DNA from: Ophiosphaerella korrae
Lineage: Eukaryota > Ascomycota > Dothideomycetes > Pleosporales > Phaeosphaeriaceae
NCBI GenBank assembly: GCA_028456385.1
Contig: JALNQF010000041.1
Coordinates: 186,001-250,000 of the forward strand
Reading direction: 5' to 3'
DNA length: 64,000 nt
The position numbers and the translations under genes were made by a program. A model generated the notes under the pieces. That model was not told the DNA's origin. It searched no databases and saw nothing but the letters and a program-made list of their open reading frames with translations. This document shows, piece by piece, positions 24,399 through 34,154 of this stretch. Position 1 is the stretch's first letter; the number at the start of each line of letters is the position of its first letter.

Positions 24399-24544
24399 AA
24401 AGGATGAAAAAAGGACTTGGCGTAGTCGTCGCCTGCATCTGGGACAATAGGTATCTTGAATAATGGCATATCTGCTGTTTTTCTGACGAGTCTGTCTACG
24501 TCTTCCTGGGGCATGGTTGGATCGAAAGGGGTGATTTCTTCAGA

Positions 24545-25254
24545 CGTAGTAGGTCAACTTCGGAGTCACTTGATGCTCGTCGCGCTTTTTAGTTGGGGGG
24601 GGGCGAGGTCGACTTTATCGGCATTGCGGCGGGTCGATGCGTGCTTGGTTTAAGTCGGCTATATCGATGTTCATACTGTGGTGCCCCGCTTGTGGCTGAT
24701 GCCGTGACGGGCGCGCTTCCGACGTGAGATGTTGATGTACTGCGTCACTAGGCGATTGCATACACAGATTTGCGGAGCGTGTCTGATGAGTGCTTTATTT
24801 GGTGTGGATGTATATGGAAGGGGATCCTCACTTTGGTAGCACTTGTACGTGGTGTGTTTCCGATGGTGTAACATAAATTCAGTTTGGGTCGGTTGAAATT
24901 CATTCCGGAGTTGGACGTGCGGGTTGAACCATGGAAGTTTGGACTCAAGTCAGTTTCGTACGTTTACCGCACTGCACTGCAACTCTTGATGCTACAGGGG
25001 GGGAAAGGAACACTTCATGTTTCCAACTCAAAAAAAAATCTGCCAATAGCTAGCTGTACTGACTGAACTTGTTTCTTGAGTGAAACACAGATGTAAATTG
25101 GGCCCCGAAACCAACACCCAGGCTATGCGCACTTGGGAAGGTTTGTATACTTTTGAGTCTGGATAGAAAATTCATGAAGAAGTGGCTCGATATAGCATTA
25201 GAATAAGCCTTGCATTCAACAAATTGCTATATACAGACACTGCCATCATTTCAA
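24545..25254. other. Intergenic region between hydrolase relic and HET gene
   Basis: The side nearest 24.55 kb may contain the lost 5' end of the hydrolase relic; a minus-strand ATG near 24.63 kb opens a very short frame. Nothing else is recognisable. The right part contains the 3' flank of the HET gene. Confidence 0.5.
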
Positions 25255-27378
25255 CTACTCTTGAAATGGTTTGTCACTGAGAATAACTTCTGGCCTGTCT
25301 GCATTCTTCAAGTAAGAGTGTTTCACCCTTTTATAGCGATTTGGACCGAGATCTACCCTCTCTCGCAGACTAGGTTTCTTCTTCCTGTGTTCCAGTCGTT
25401 CCTTACGTAGCCTCGTCCAGGTTGTCTCGACCTTCTCGGGCTTCTGAGGTTGGGGGATACCCTGCATTTTGTCCGTATTCCCTCCTCCATCTAGACCTGC
25501 CGCACAAACATGGCATCTGGAACCCCCAAGGCTGAATCGCTCGATAGGCAACTCTCGTATGAATCCGCTGAATTGCCGAGCCAGTACAATAGTGATACCA
25601 ACTTTATGTAGCGGAGTTGAGGGCCTAAAGCAGCCAGAGGCAAACGAATCTGGCGGTACCTCTGCGACGACGAGGTATCTGAATTTAAATTTTGTGATAA
25701 CATCGAAGTCTAATGCAATGAGTGGATTCTTAGGTATGCGGTCCCCAAGAACCACAGCAGTAATAGTGAATAAACTGGATCTCGGATCGAAGATACGAGC
25801 CAGGTAGGTGATGCCCTTGAGATGGCTATTCATAGAAAATGATAGCCTATCTATCAAATCATCCCATACTCGCTGGTGTTCCTTCGACCGGTACAGGAGT
25901 ACATAATTAAGGGCTCCCTGGTTTTTGATCTGCCTTAGCATTCCACTATAATTATCTACCAGAGTTTGGGCAATCATTATATGATGTTTCCATCTATATT
26001 GACCGACTTCGAAGGCCTCTGCGATCAGCAGCGCATCTGCCCAGCGACCCCGTGCAAACAAAATGAGAGTGATGGATGGACGGTAAAGGCCATTTCCATC
26101 TTTATAACCTTTACCAAGCGTTCGCAGGAGAGAGCAGTGGCCAACAAAACGCCCTGATAGAGTGAGAGACCCGCCCTCAACTATCACTTCCCCCAAGGGA
26201 GCTACCACGTCCAGATAAGTATTGACCGAAGCATTTCGTTGATGAATAAAATCTGGAATCAAACAATTGGGAGACTTCGTACTAGTCGCATCTTCTATGC
26301 CGGTAGGTATTATGGGTGATAGAAAGGCCCATCGAATGTGACCTTGGCTTACAGCTGTTTCCCACCATCGGTACCATGCCTTGTCCCTGGGTTCGCCCTG
26401 GATAGGCTCAATTTTGACCCCACATGCCGCCATGACGCCGTAGATTGAGTCGGCTGGGACTGTTGTTTCTCTACGGTAAACTAACTCCATCACTCTTGTG
26501 CGATCCACCGTGCCCTTTCGTACAGTAGCCATACTAGCGAGGTTGGTGTGTAAAAGGGCAAATTCAGTTCCAGGGGCTTCATCAATGCACTCCCGAATGC
26601 CGAGTATGAAGCAAAGTCTTGGAACCTCGTAAAAAAGATTGTCGTCGATTGTCAATGGATTCAAATCAGATCCTATCCAGACAACAGACTTCGCAAGGAG
26701 ATATTCCTGCAATGTCCAAATCCGAGTTATCCAAGGTGACCTGGTCAATCTTGCCAATCCCTTCATTGTCTGCACCAGAATATTGCGCCCGGGACCATAC
26801 TTCCAATATTCCCGGAAACGCTCGTCCATGTAGGTGTCTTTTAGTCCAGGTGAGGCGGCTTGCAGTTTTACCATCATTCCGTCGACCTGCGATTGCGCAT
26901 AGCCAATCTCACACGCCATCACGATGGCAACTATTTGGGCGTTTCCATAGATCTCACCCATAAGAAGTATTTGCTCAAACTTGTCCGCTTCATCGTCTTG
27001 CTTGATGCAGAAATTGTCCGCCCAGCAATGTTCGATTTCGGGAAAGCGTTCAGTAATGATTTTGTGCACAGCGATCCCACCAAATGAAGAACTAAAGTCT
27101 GGCCAAAAGATTCGATCGGACCAGACATGGGACACGGCGATGTAGGGCGGGGCTTGTCCCACCTCGTACGATTCGAGACTTAAGGTCGACAGTCGCCACA
27201 GTCGGAACTGCTTCATTATGAACGCCGTAATGTCTGGCAGTAGGTATCCCAAAAACAATTTTCGCTTTGAACGAGATGTTCTGGAGGTTTGTTGGTAAAG
27301 GAAGGGTATAAAGTCTTGATTTTTGCCTGCAAGGATTACCTGTATCGGCTCATCACGTGTTGCTGAACTAGGGTTCAT
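25255..27378 (-). CDS. HET-domain (heterokaryon incompatibility) protein
   Basis: A single uninterrupted exon of 707 aa starting at ATG 27378. HET-domain proteins trigger cell death on fusion of genetically different hyphae. The landmarks are in order: PPYIAVSHVWSD near residue 77, the CWADNFCIKQDDEADKFEQ block, MGEIYGNAQIV, and WITRIWTLQEYLLAKSVVW. After the domain comes a long helical region with DSIYGVMAACGV, matching the usual SIYALLG segment, and a basic C-terminal tail rich in Arg, Lys and Glu. No stop or frameshift is visible, so it looks functional, unlike the HET gene at 50-53 kb. The NLR relic upstream makes this a small self-recognition neighbourhood. Confidence 0.88.
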   Translation of the reverse strand: MNPSSATRDEPIQVILAGKNQDFIPFLYQQTSRTSRSKRKLFLGYLLPDITAFIMKQFRLWRLSTLSLESYEVGQAPPYIAVSHVWSDRIFWPDFSSSFGGIAVHKIITERFPEIEHCWADNFCIKQDDEADKFEQILLMGEIYGNAQIVAIVMACEIGYAQSQVDGMMVKLQAASPGLKDTYMDERFREYWKYGPGRNILVQTMKGLARLTRSPWITRIWTLQEYLLAKSVVWIGSDLNPLTIDDNLFYEVPRLCFILGIRECIDEAPGTEFALLHTNLASMATVRKGTVDRTRVMELVYRRETTVPADSIYGVMAACGVKIEPIQGEPRDKAWYRWWETAVSQGHIRWAFLSPIIPTGIEDATSTKSPNCLIPDFIHQRNASVNTYLDVVAPLGEVIVEGGSLTLSGRFVGHCSLLRTLGKGYKDGNGLYRPSITLILFARGRWADALLIAEAFEVGQYRWKHHIMIAQTLVDNYSGMLRQIKNQGALNYVLLYRSKEHQRVWDDLIDRLSFSMNSHLKGITYLARIFDPRSSLFTITAVVLGDRIPKNPLIALDFDVITKFKFRYLVVAEVPPDSFASGCFRPSTPLHKVGITIVLARQFSGFIRELPIERFSLGGSRCHVCAAGLDGGGNTDKMQGIPQPQKPEKVETTWTRLRKERLEHRKKKPSLRERVDLGPNRYKRVKHSYLKNADRPEVILSDKPFQE

Positions 27379-27855
27379 TAGCTAGAGTTATGCCCTTCAG
27401 AGAACACAACTCGATCGCAATACAGCCTGACAAAAGACTTCTCTAATCGCTTGATTTTCTGTGATGTTTTGGCAGCTGAATACTTTCAATTTCAATCAAC
27501 ATCACGTGATATAGCCTCGTTTTGTATGTAGCATGGAGATTCAAGAAACAAGTGCCTTTCTTATCAATATTTCTTCTTGGTGGTTTTTCGACCGATTCTA
27601 TATCACCAAACAATCTAGTGTAAGACGGCAGCTCTACTCCACTACGCCATACAACCAAAAGGTGAAGAATAGTCAGCGACGTTGATTATCTTGGGTAGGA
27701 CAATATTATATATGCCGCAGATTTCTGTAGCCTTACATCTAGTAAACACAAATACTTCCTGTTCCCGCATTTCTTATAAGTAGTGCCCGTAAAGTTGAGA
27801 AACATAGTTATGCTATAAGATTAATAGCCAAGAGGAAGTCTAGGCTGTATGGAAT
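27379..27855. other. Intergenic region upstream of the HET gene
   Basis: AT-rich, without a supportable gene. It should contain the HET promoter and the 3' limit of the adjacent NLR relic. Confidence 0.55.
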
Positions 27856-29210
27856 TTAAAGAAGCAGGATGCAACCTAAACGAAGCCCAAAGCAAACAAG
27901 ATTAACCTTGATCGTAAGGAAATCTGACCGATACTCAAAAGGAACCCATAATACTCGCTGATGATCTATGAAGATCCACTGAACTCGGAAGAAAAGATGA
28001 TGCGGCTGCAATTTTTGGCTCAAAGGCGAGAGCGTGATAAGCGGATGTAGAGGAATTTGTCCTCGATCTATTCAAAGAGAGTGGCCGTCTGGCGAGAAGG
28101 AGACGGCGTTGACTGAGTATTCATCGGCCTCGAGCACAAGCACCCTTAGACTCGATCCTGTCATAGCTTCCCATATCTGCGCCGTTTTATCGTGAGAGAC
28201 TGACGCAACCAAATGGCTGTTCGGCAAGAATTCAATGGTGTAAATGTAATTGGTATGGTCCTCAAACACACTGTAGCCCTCTGTTGCGACCTTCCACACC
28301 TGCACTATATGGTCCCCAAATGCCGCTACAATCAGCTGGCTGTCTGGTGAAAATGCAACAATAACAAGACCCTTAGTATGGCCCTGTATTACTCGACAGC
28401 ATGGCCGTGATGCTACCTCCCATACCCACACTGTAGAGCCGTAGGATGCTGAGACAAGTAGTTGTTCGTCCGGCGAGAACGCCACCGCGTTGACTTCGTT
28501 TGGATGGCCTATCAGTATGCCGCAGTAGTATCCGGTCATTGTCTCCCACACCAGCACTTTGCCATCAGAGGACGTTAAGGCGATCAATTGCTCATCTGGC
28601 GAGAAAGCTAACGTGTCGACGAATTGTGTATGGCATTCCAGCATGCAGCAGCAGGCGCCCTAATATGTATCTCTCCTTGAAAGGATTTCCACCGCCTGCC
28701 GCACTTGTCCAGTATACACCTATCGCATTATGCTTGCCTCAGAGGAGAGAAGAAGGGCAGACGAGTATATTTAGAGGGGTGCTTCCAGCACTATCGACGC
28801 AAATCGGAACACGAACCCATCTGTATCGGAGAGGAAACTTGTGGTGGTATTACTGGATGGCTGCGTTTTAAGTCAGTGGAAAATGATCAATTACTTGCTC
28901 ACTAGGATGCTCTGCCGTCACTAGTAATCGTAGCCTTGCTACTATGCTTTAGATGATTCATCCAATAGCGACACGCATACTGCGGCTCGGGGGACAGGTT
29001 AGCCGCGATCTTGCTCTTGTATATCTTGCTTCTAAGCACCCCAGGTTCAGAAAGTTTACAGATGCCTTGTCGGAGACCGTGAGGTGTATTCATGAGGTTG
29101 GGCAGTATAATGCTAGCTTTTGGTGTACGCTCCTCTAGTCAATCCAGAAGTTATTATCACGGCATCTCTTCCTATCAAACAGGAAGTCACGGAAAGGGGG
29201 ATGATGTAGG
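27856..29210 (-). pseudogene. Relic of a NACHT/WD40 NLR (HET-E/HNWD type)
   Basis: Fragments follow the order of fungal NACHT-WD40 receptors. First comes a post-NACHT block FRDFLFDR with FWID (near 29.19-29.14 kb). After a frame change come HQKLALYC, then LRQGICKLSEPGVLRSKI and QYACRYW (29093-28902). Next are EAPL, a stop, and IYSSALLFSP (near 28.76 kb). Four to five WD40 repeats fill 28644-28072, each with AFSPD and VWE/VWK signatures. After a TGA at 28074-28072 the same frame stays open for 71 codons and still reads like the family tail (HHLFFRVQWIFID, RVLWVPFEYRSD). The N-terminal effector and NACHT ATPase core are missing. At least one stop looks like CAA to TAA, as expected from RIP or deamination. 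The ADE2 gene ends only about 80 bp beyond its truncated end. Confidence 0.85.
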
Positions 29211-29292
29211 CGCGATGGACATGCTGGATCATCTGGATCATCTAGAATGGAATGTACCCCAAGCCACCTTTCCTCAACCCAAACTCAATCCT

Positions 29293-30996
29293 CTATTTCC
29301 CCATCCCATTCAAATAACCCTCCCACCCTACTTCCGCCAATAGCCTATCCTTCCTCAAAACCTCCACCTCATTCCCCTCCATCCAAACCCTCAACCTCTC
29401 CCTCACCACCCTATCGTCCGCACCCAAAATCCTCACCGCTAACAACGCCGCATTGACACTATTATTAATCCCTACTGTCGCAACCGGCTCACCACGCGGC
29501 ATCTGCGTCATGCTCACAAGACTGTCCCACCCGTCCATGTGCGTTGCTTTCACAGGCAGCCCGATGACGGGCAGCGTCGTCCATGAGGCACACATGCCGG
29601 GGAGGTGCGCGGCGCCGCCGGCTGCGCCGATGATGACGCGGAGGGAGGTGGTGGATGCGGTTTTGGAGAAGGTGCGGAGCCAGTCTGGAGTGCGGTGCGC
29701 GGAGGTGATGCGTGTGGTGAAGGGGATCTCGAGTTTTTCAAGGATCTCGAGGCCGGCACGGAGGACGGGGAGATCGGAGTCCGAGCCCATTATTACGGCA
29801 ACGAGGGGCTGGGGTTTGCTCGGGGTGGGTTGGGGGGTGGGTGTTTTGCCCTTTTGTTGGTCGACGAAGTCGATTAGGGGTTGTATTTCCTGCTCGGCGG
29901 CGGCGAGGGTGGGCGCTGTTATGGTGATGTGGCCCATCTTTCGGCCGGGCCGGGCGTCGCCTTTGCCGTATAGGTGTACTGATGCGTTTGGTGAGAAGAG
30001 GGCTTTGTTGGCAACCTGGATGTGCGAGTCTGGTGTTTTGCTGCCGAGGATGTTAAGCATGATTGATGGTTCGCGAAGACGGAGGCTGGATTGAGAAATT
30101 GGGAGGTCTAGAATTGCACGGAGATGGGCATCGTATTGTGATATGGGGCATGCTTCGATAGTATAATGTCCTGAGTTGTGTGGTCGCGGCGCAATTTCAT
30201 TGACAAGGAGGCTGTCGTCCGTGAGAAGGAACATTTCAACACCAAAGACGCCTTTGCCTTCGAACGCGCCAATGGCTTTCTTGGCTAAGTCTTGTGCTCT
30301 TTGTGATATAGAATCGGATACGTTCCTAGGTGGTGCATAGGTGAGTTTGCATATGCTGTCTTCATGGACTGTTTCAACTGTGGGAAATGTAAGCACTCCG
30401 TCTTTTGTCTTGACCACCATGACCGCAAGCTCCAGGCGGAAATTTGCCCATCGTTCTGCATATAGAGGACGGTTTCCTAACGCTTCGATAGCTGCATCTA
30501 CATCGGCTTCACTCTTGACCACAAAGTTTCCACGGCCATCATACGCCTCTGTCTTGCTCTTCAGCATGAATGGGTACCCATATGAAGCACCAACCTCCCT
30601 CAAACCACCCGCGCCTTTTCCTTCTAGATCAGTGCTATCTGCAACACTGACACCATGCTCTTTCAAGAAATTTTTCTGTGCGTATTTGTCTTTGATGATA
30701 CGGAGCGTCCTCCAGCTTGGCTCCACGATAACGTCACCGGCCACCTCTTCTAACATGTGCGTGTCCACATGCTCAATTTCAACCGTGACGACATCGTTGG
30801 CTTGCGCTAGTTGTTTTACGGCCGCTGCATCTTTGAAAGAACCTTCAATATGGCTACCGTGTGCGGATATCTGCTTTGCTGGTGATGCAGCTGTGTCAAG
30901 GACATTGACTTGGATGTTGAGGCGATTTGCTGCTTCAATAAGCATGCGGCCGAGTTGGCCACCGCCTAGCACACCAACTTTGCGGGTGTCAGCCAT
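29293..30996 (-). CDS. ADE2: Phosphoribosylaminoimidazole carboxylase (PurK-PurE fusion)
   Basis: A single exon of 567 aa catalysing the carboxylation of AIR to CAIR in de novo purine synthesis. The first half is an ATP-grasp PurK domain: it opens VGVLGGGQLGRM and contains YPFMLKSKTEAYDGRGN and EIAPRPHNSGHYT. The second half is the PurE mutase, with MGSDSDLPVL and ITSAHRTPDW, then GAAGGAAHLPGM. The longest frame begins at a GTG (31056); the ATG at 30996 gives MADTRKVG, the expected family start. Length and motif order match yeast Ade2, loss of which gives red colonies. No intron is needed. The cytosolic enzyme works with the rest of the purine pathway, none of which is nearby. Confidence 0.97.
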   Translation of the reverse strand: MADTRKVGVLGGGQLGRMLIEAANRLNIQVNVLDTAASPAKQISAHGSHIEGSFKDAAAVKQLAQANDVVTVEIEHVDTHMLEEVAGDVIVEPSWRTLRIIKDKYAQKNFLKEHGVSVADSTDLEGKGAGGLREVGASYGYPFMLKSKTEAYDGRGNFVVKSEADVDAAIEALGNRPLYAERWANFRLELAVMVVKTKDGVLTFPTVETVHEDSICKLTYAPPRNVSDSISQRAQDLAKKAIGAFEGKGVFGVEMFLLTDDSLLVNEIAPRPHNSGHYTIEACPISQYDAHLRAILDLPISQSSLRLREPSIMLNILGSKTPDSHIQVANKALFSPNASVHLYGKGDARPGRKMGHITITAPTLAAAEQEIQPLIDFVDQQKGKTPTPQPTPSKPQPLVAVIMGSDSDLPVLRAGLEILEKLEIPFTTRITSAHRTPDWLRTFSKTASTTSLRVIIGAAGGAAHLPGMCASWTTLPVIGLPVKATHMDGWDSLVSMTQMPRGEPVATVGINNSVNAALLAVRILGADDRVVRERLRVWMEGNEVEVLRKDRLLAEVGWEGYLNGMGK

Positions 30997-31362
30997 ATTA
31001 GATTGCGAGATGTCAATAGAGTGGTGTGGTTGGTCGAATGCGGGGTCTTTGCTCACGCAATATTTGAAGAAAAAAGCTCCGGGATCGGAAGAATTTGATT
31101 ACTAAAGTAGCATTGCGGAGATTTTCACATATATCTCACTCAGTCTCACTGATTGCATAATTGTAAAAGATGCTGTTTCATGAGATGACCCATGAGCTCG
31201 GGAGAGCCCTTTGGTATGTTTTCATTGCCTATCGAGACATTGAGTATCTTTTTACGAGCCTTTGATAAACCCGTTCCAGTCATGATGCACGCCTCGTAAG
31301 TAAATTCCCATGAACATGACCACGCCGACAGCCCAGAAAACCCCGTTGCTTCTAGCACACGT
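30997..31362. other. Intergenic region ADE2/RPL18
   Basis: Both flanking genes are on the minus strand, so this holds the ADE2 promoter and the RPL18 3' untranslated region. No additional gene is seen. Confidence 0.65.
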
Positions 31363-32183
31363 TTAGACCTTGAAACCACGCGACCGTCTGCGACCACGAG
31401 CACGCTCGAACTTGCGGCCCTTGCTCTCGATGTAGGGCTTCTTGTGGGAGTGGGGACCCATGCCGAAATGCTTAACGGACTCACGGGCGTTCTTGGGTCC
31501 ACGGAGGAGGAGGGTGTTGGCTCCAGTGGGGAAGCGGGTAGCGACCTCATCAATGGTGAGGGTCTCACCGCCAGCCTTCTCGATGCGTGCGCGGGCAGCA
31601 GCGGTAAAGCGGAGAGCAGCGATGGATAGCTTGGGGAGTTCAAGAAGACGGATATCGTCAGTGACGGTGCCGACCTGTCTAAAATTAGCATATATTCCTG
31701 TCAACAGTGTCCTTGTGTCATACAATGACGATGGTCTTGCCCTCGTGAGCCTTTGACGAGTGCTTGTTGGCGGCGGTCGCAACGATCTTGGACAAGCTGA
31801 CGGCTATAGCCGAGTTAGTTTCTGTGTGCATAGAGCATTGCATGGTTAGGCTTACGAGGGCGGTTGATCTTGGACATCATGAGGCGTCGCAGAACCGTCT
31901 TGTTGAAGGGGGCATCGGTACGGCCTGCTCAAGTCAGCACACACATTTCGCGCTATTTCAGCAAAAGTACTTACGAGCCAGGAACTTGTAAAGACGCACC
32001 AACAACTTTACGTAGGGGTTGGTGGACTTAGGGACCTCTGTATACTCGTCAATCCTCGCACTCGATATTTCATGTTGCGTCTAGCAGACAGCAATCGCCA
32101 GCGCATTTCTGTGCCGACTCGACGGGGTATCACATACTGCGGTGCCCGTCTCGAACATGATGGCGGTCGAGATCGATACCCAT
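31363..32183 (-). CDS. RPL18: 60S ribosomal protein L18 (eL18)
   Basis: Five exons (32183-32138, 32037-31975, 31924-31856, 31803-31724, 31674-31363) give 189 aa, against 186 in yeast. The spliced protein begins MGIDLDRHH. It contains [37 protein letters not shown] and [15 protein letters not shown], and ends [15 protein letters not shown], the invariant eL18 C-terminus. It is a structural protein of the large subunit and highly basic. All four introns are 48-101 nt with GT/AG ends, the density typical of ribosomal protein genes in filamentous fungi. Every junction was fixed by restoring the family sequence. Confidence 0.96.
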
Positions 32184-32810
32184 CTTGACTGGTGATGGGC
32201 AAGTGGTGTTGTCGGAAACTGTTGGTTAGTGCTGGAGTCGTGATTTCGCGAAATGTCGAAATGGTTGTGGGTGTCGCTGCGCTAAGGCCTTGGCAATCCT
32301 TACCGCCTTGGCAGAAATCTCTCCATGCATATAAGCAAATCTCCAACACTCCCGGTCTTGATGAGGTTATTTGGCAAATGTAGGCTATACATCACATCAC
32401 TGCAATAACGCGCTAAAAAAACGCAGCTGGTTAATGTTGCTTCCCCGCACCCATTACCATTATGTAGTTAAGAGTATGTATCCATCACGCTTGAGCACAA
32501 GCCAGTGCCGCAAAATCTATATATGACACAACGTTTACTTTCGTTTTCCTGTCGTTGCCCCTTGACATGCTATAAATCAACTGATCAACGTCCAAACCAT
32601 GAATGATGAAAAGAAAGGCCCCCATGGCATGGAAAGACCCGCTTGTCTATGCTTCAGAACACCGTAGTCCCGTCCACTCCAAAAGTACACCAAAATAAGT
32701 ATCGAAAGACAAAAGGCCCAGTATAAATAGTGAAATGGCATGCTCGGTCATGAGACTCTGAACGTGAGGCTTGAACAGTCCAATAGTGCTTTTATTCAAT
32801 CTCAGCATGT
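32184..32810. other. Intergenic region RPL18 promoter / transporter 3' flank
   Basis: It should contain the strong RPL18 promoter near 32.2 kb and the transporter terminator near 32.7 kb. No gene is recognisable. Confidence 0.6.
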
Positions 32811-34154
32811 TTATGCACCCTTCTCGCCAATGAGCTTGCCAAAACCGCTGTAGGCCTTGGCAGTCTGATCCGGTCCAAGGGATCCCAAAATCATAAACAT
32901 GGATATGATGACAGCCGCGAAGATCATCAGCTTGCGTAGAACAGGGCGGGTGTGGCCAAACTCCTGCCACTTCATGCTGCCGAGTCCGAGATACTCCTTG
33001 ATCTTCTCGCCACCGAGCTTATAGAAGATAAGGCCACCAAGGGCGATGCTGTAACCGAAGGCTTGGAGGAGGGTGACTGGGTCCTTGAAGAGGAACATGG
33101 AGGCGAAAACAAGGAGAATATCTTTGAGTACGCCAGATAGGGTGAGGACGAGCGAGGAGGTCTTGCCGATGAGGAAGACGACGGAAACGTTCAAAAGGAA
33201 GGCAACCAGCGCATTGGAGAACAGAGTGAGACCACCAACACGGTAGATGTCGGTCATGGTCAAGGATGGGAGCTCAGTGAAGAGCAAAACCATGCCGTTC
33301 ATGCAGGCGCAGGCAGGGGCATAATAGTAGAGCGAAACGAGGGGGTCCATCTTGAACTCAGCAGAGCTGAGCAAACGCTGAACCATGACCAAACGGACGG
33401 CCTCGAAAATAATGCCACCGACCTGGAAAAGGAAGCCAGTCATGACGAACTTGATCTCGCCCAGAGAAGCAATGACGACACCAATGACAATGAATGACAC
33501 GTTGCCGAGAGTCTTCATGTTCACTGGGGCAACGCCAAGAGACCAGGTCGCAATGAGGACAGCAACAGGAGTGGTAGCCTGTCAGCAGTTAGTACTTCAG
33601 TATGTTACTTGGGTGGGGCAAAGGCACCTTGAGCATCTGAATGAAAGCGACACTGAGGTAGAGGTATGCCTGGTTACCGCAGATCAAGCTCAAGCTGAAG
33701 AACAGACCAATGGGAACAATGGCCCGGAGGTATACGCGGCCGGTCATGGGAACCTTTTTTCTTGAGTCGAGGATGGTGGTAAAGCGAGCGAGAAACTGGG
33801 TCATGATGGTCGCAAAGACCAAATGCCATGTCGTCAGAAAGATGGGGTAGTCTGGAGGTGGTTAGGAGAGCCTGCGAAAATGTGGTTGATGTACGCACGG
33901 AACTTTGCCGTGTCGAGAATGTACTTGTTGAAGACAATGGTGCTCGAACTGAGGGAGATCCACACTCTGCGCAGCAGTCAGCATCTCGATTGACGGTGGT
34001 GCATTGGGGCCACGTACGCAATGTATACTGCTGGGTGAAAGGAGGCCGGCTCAGGCGCAGACTTGAGCGCCTCAGGGTTCACAGTGGGAAGGACGGCCTG
34101 GGAGGTGTCGCGGGCAGCGTCTACCGAGGACCGCATCTTCTCGTCGGAAGCCAT
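32811..34154 (-). CDS. TPT/DMT-family nucleotide-sugar transporter, candidate UDP-galactofuranose transporter (glfB-like)
   Basis: Four exons (34154-34018, 33966-33899, 33851-33628, 33578-32811) give 398 aa with about ten hydrophobic helices. The N-terminus is cytosolic and acidic/Ser-rich; the membrane part begins AVYIAVWISLSSSTIVFNKYIL. The blocks LTTWHLVFATIMTQ, YLSVAFIQMLKATTPVAVL and LNVSVVFLIGKTSSLVLTLSGVLKD are typical of the triose-phosphate transporter/DUF250 group of Golgi antiporters. It is divergent, across 1.07 kb, from UDP-galactopyranose mutase. In Aspergillus fumigatus the mutase gene glfA adjoins the Golgi UDP-Galf transporter gene glfB, so the same role is inferred here. The family assignment is firm; the substrate rests on context. 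Confidence 0.9.

Larger units (their letters stand above)
23310..24544 (-). pseudogene. Decayed epoxide hydrolase-like alpha/beta hydrolase
   Basis: No single frame is open, but moving down the minus strand one meets, in family order, the landmarks of fungal juvenile-hormone-type epoxide hydrolases. They are an N-terminal block TPFDPTMPQEDVDRL then PIVPDAGDDY (24544-24410), the oxyanion motif LLLVHGW (24151-24172), SLPGF (near 24.05 kb), CPACKAVHTNMCP (near 23.86 kb), NDSPMG (near 23.75 kb), KFNGREENPIYVPLGVSTFP (near 23.6 kb) and GHFARMECP with the catalytic-type His (near 23.43 kb). They lie in different frames. Several frame breaks sit near homopolymers: 14 G at 24385-24398, 13 C at 24130-24142 and 12 A at 23500-23511. 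The locus is either a true pseudogene or a gene with assembly errors in homopolymers. One or two of the breaks could be introns. Confidence 0.75.
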
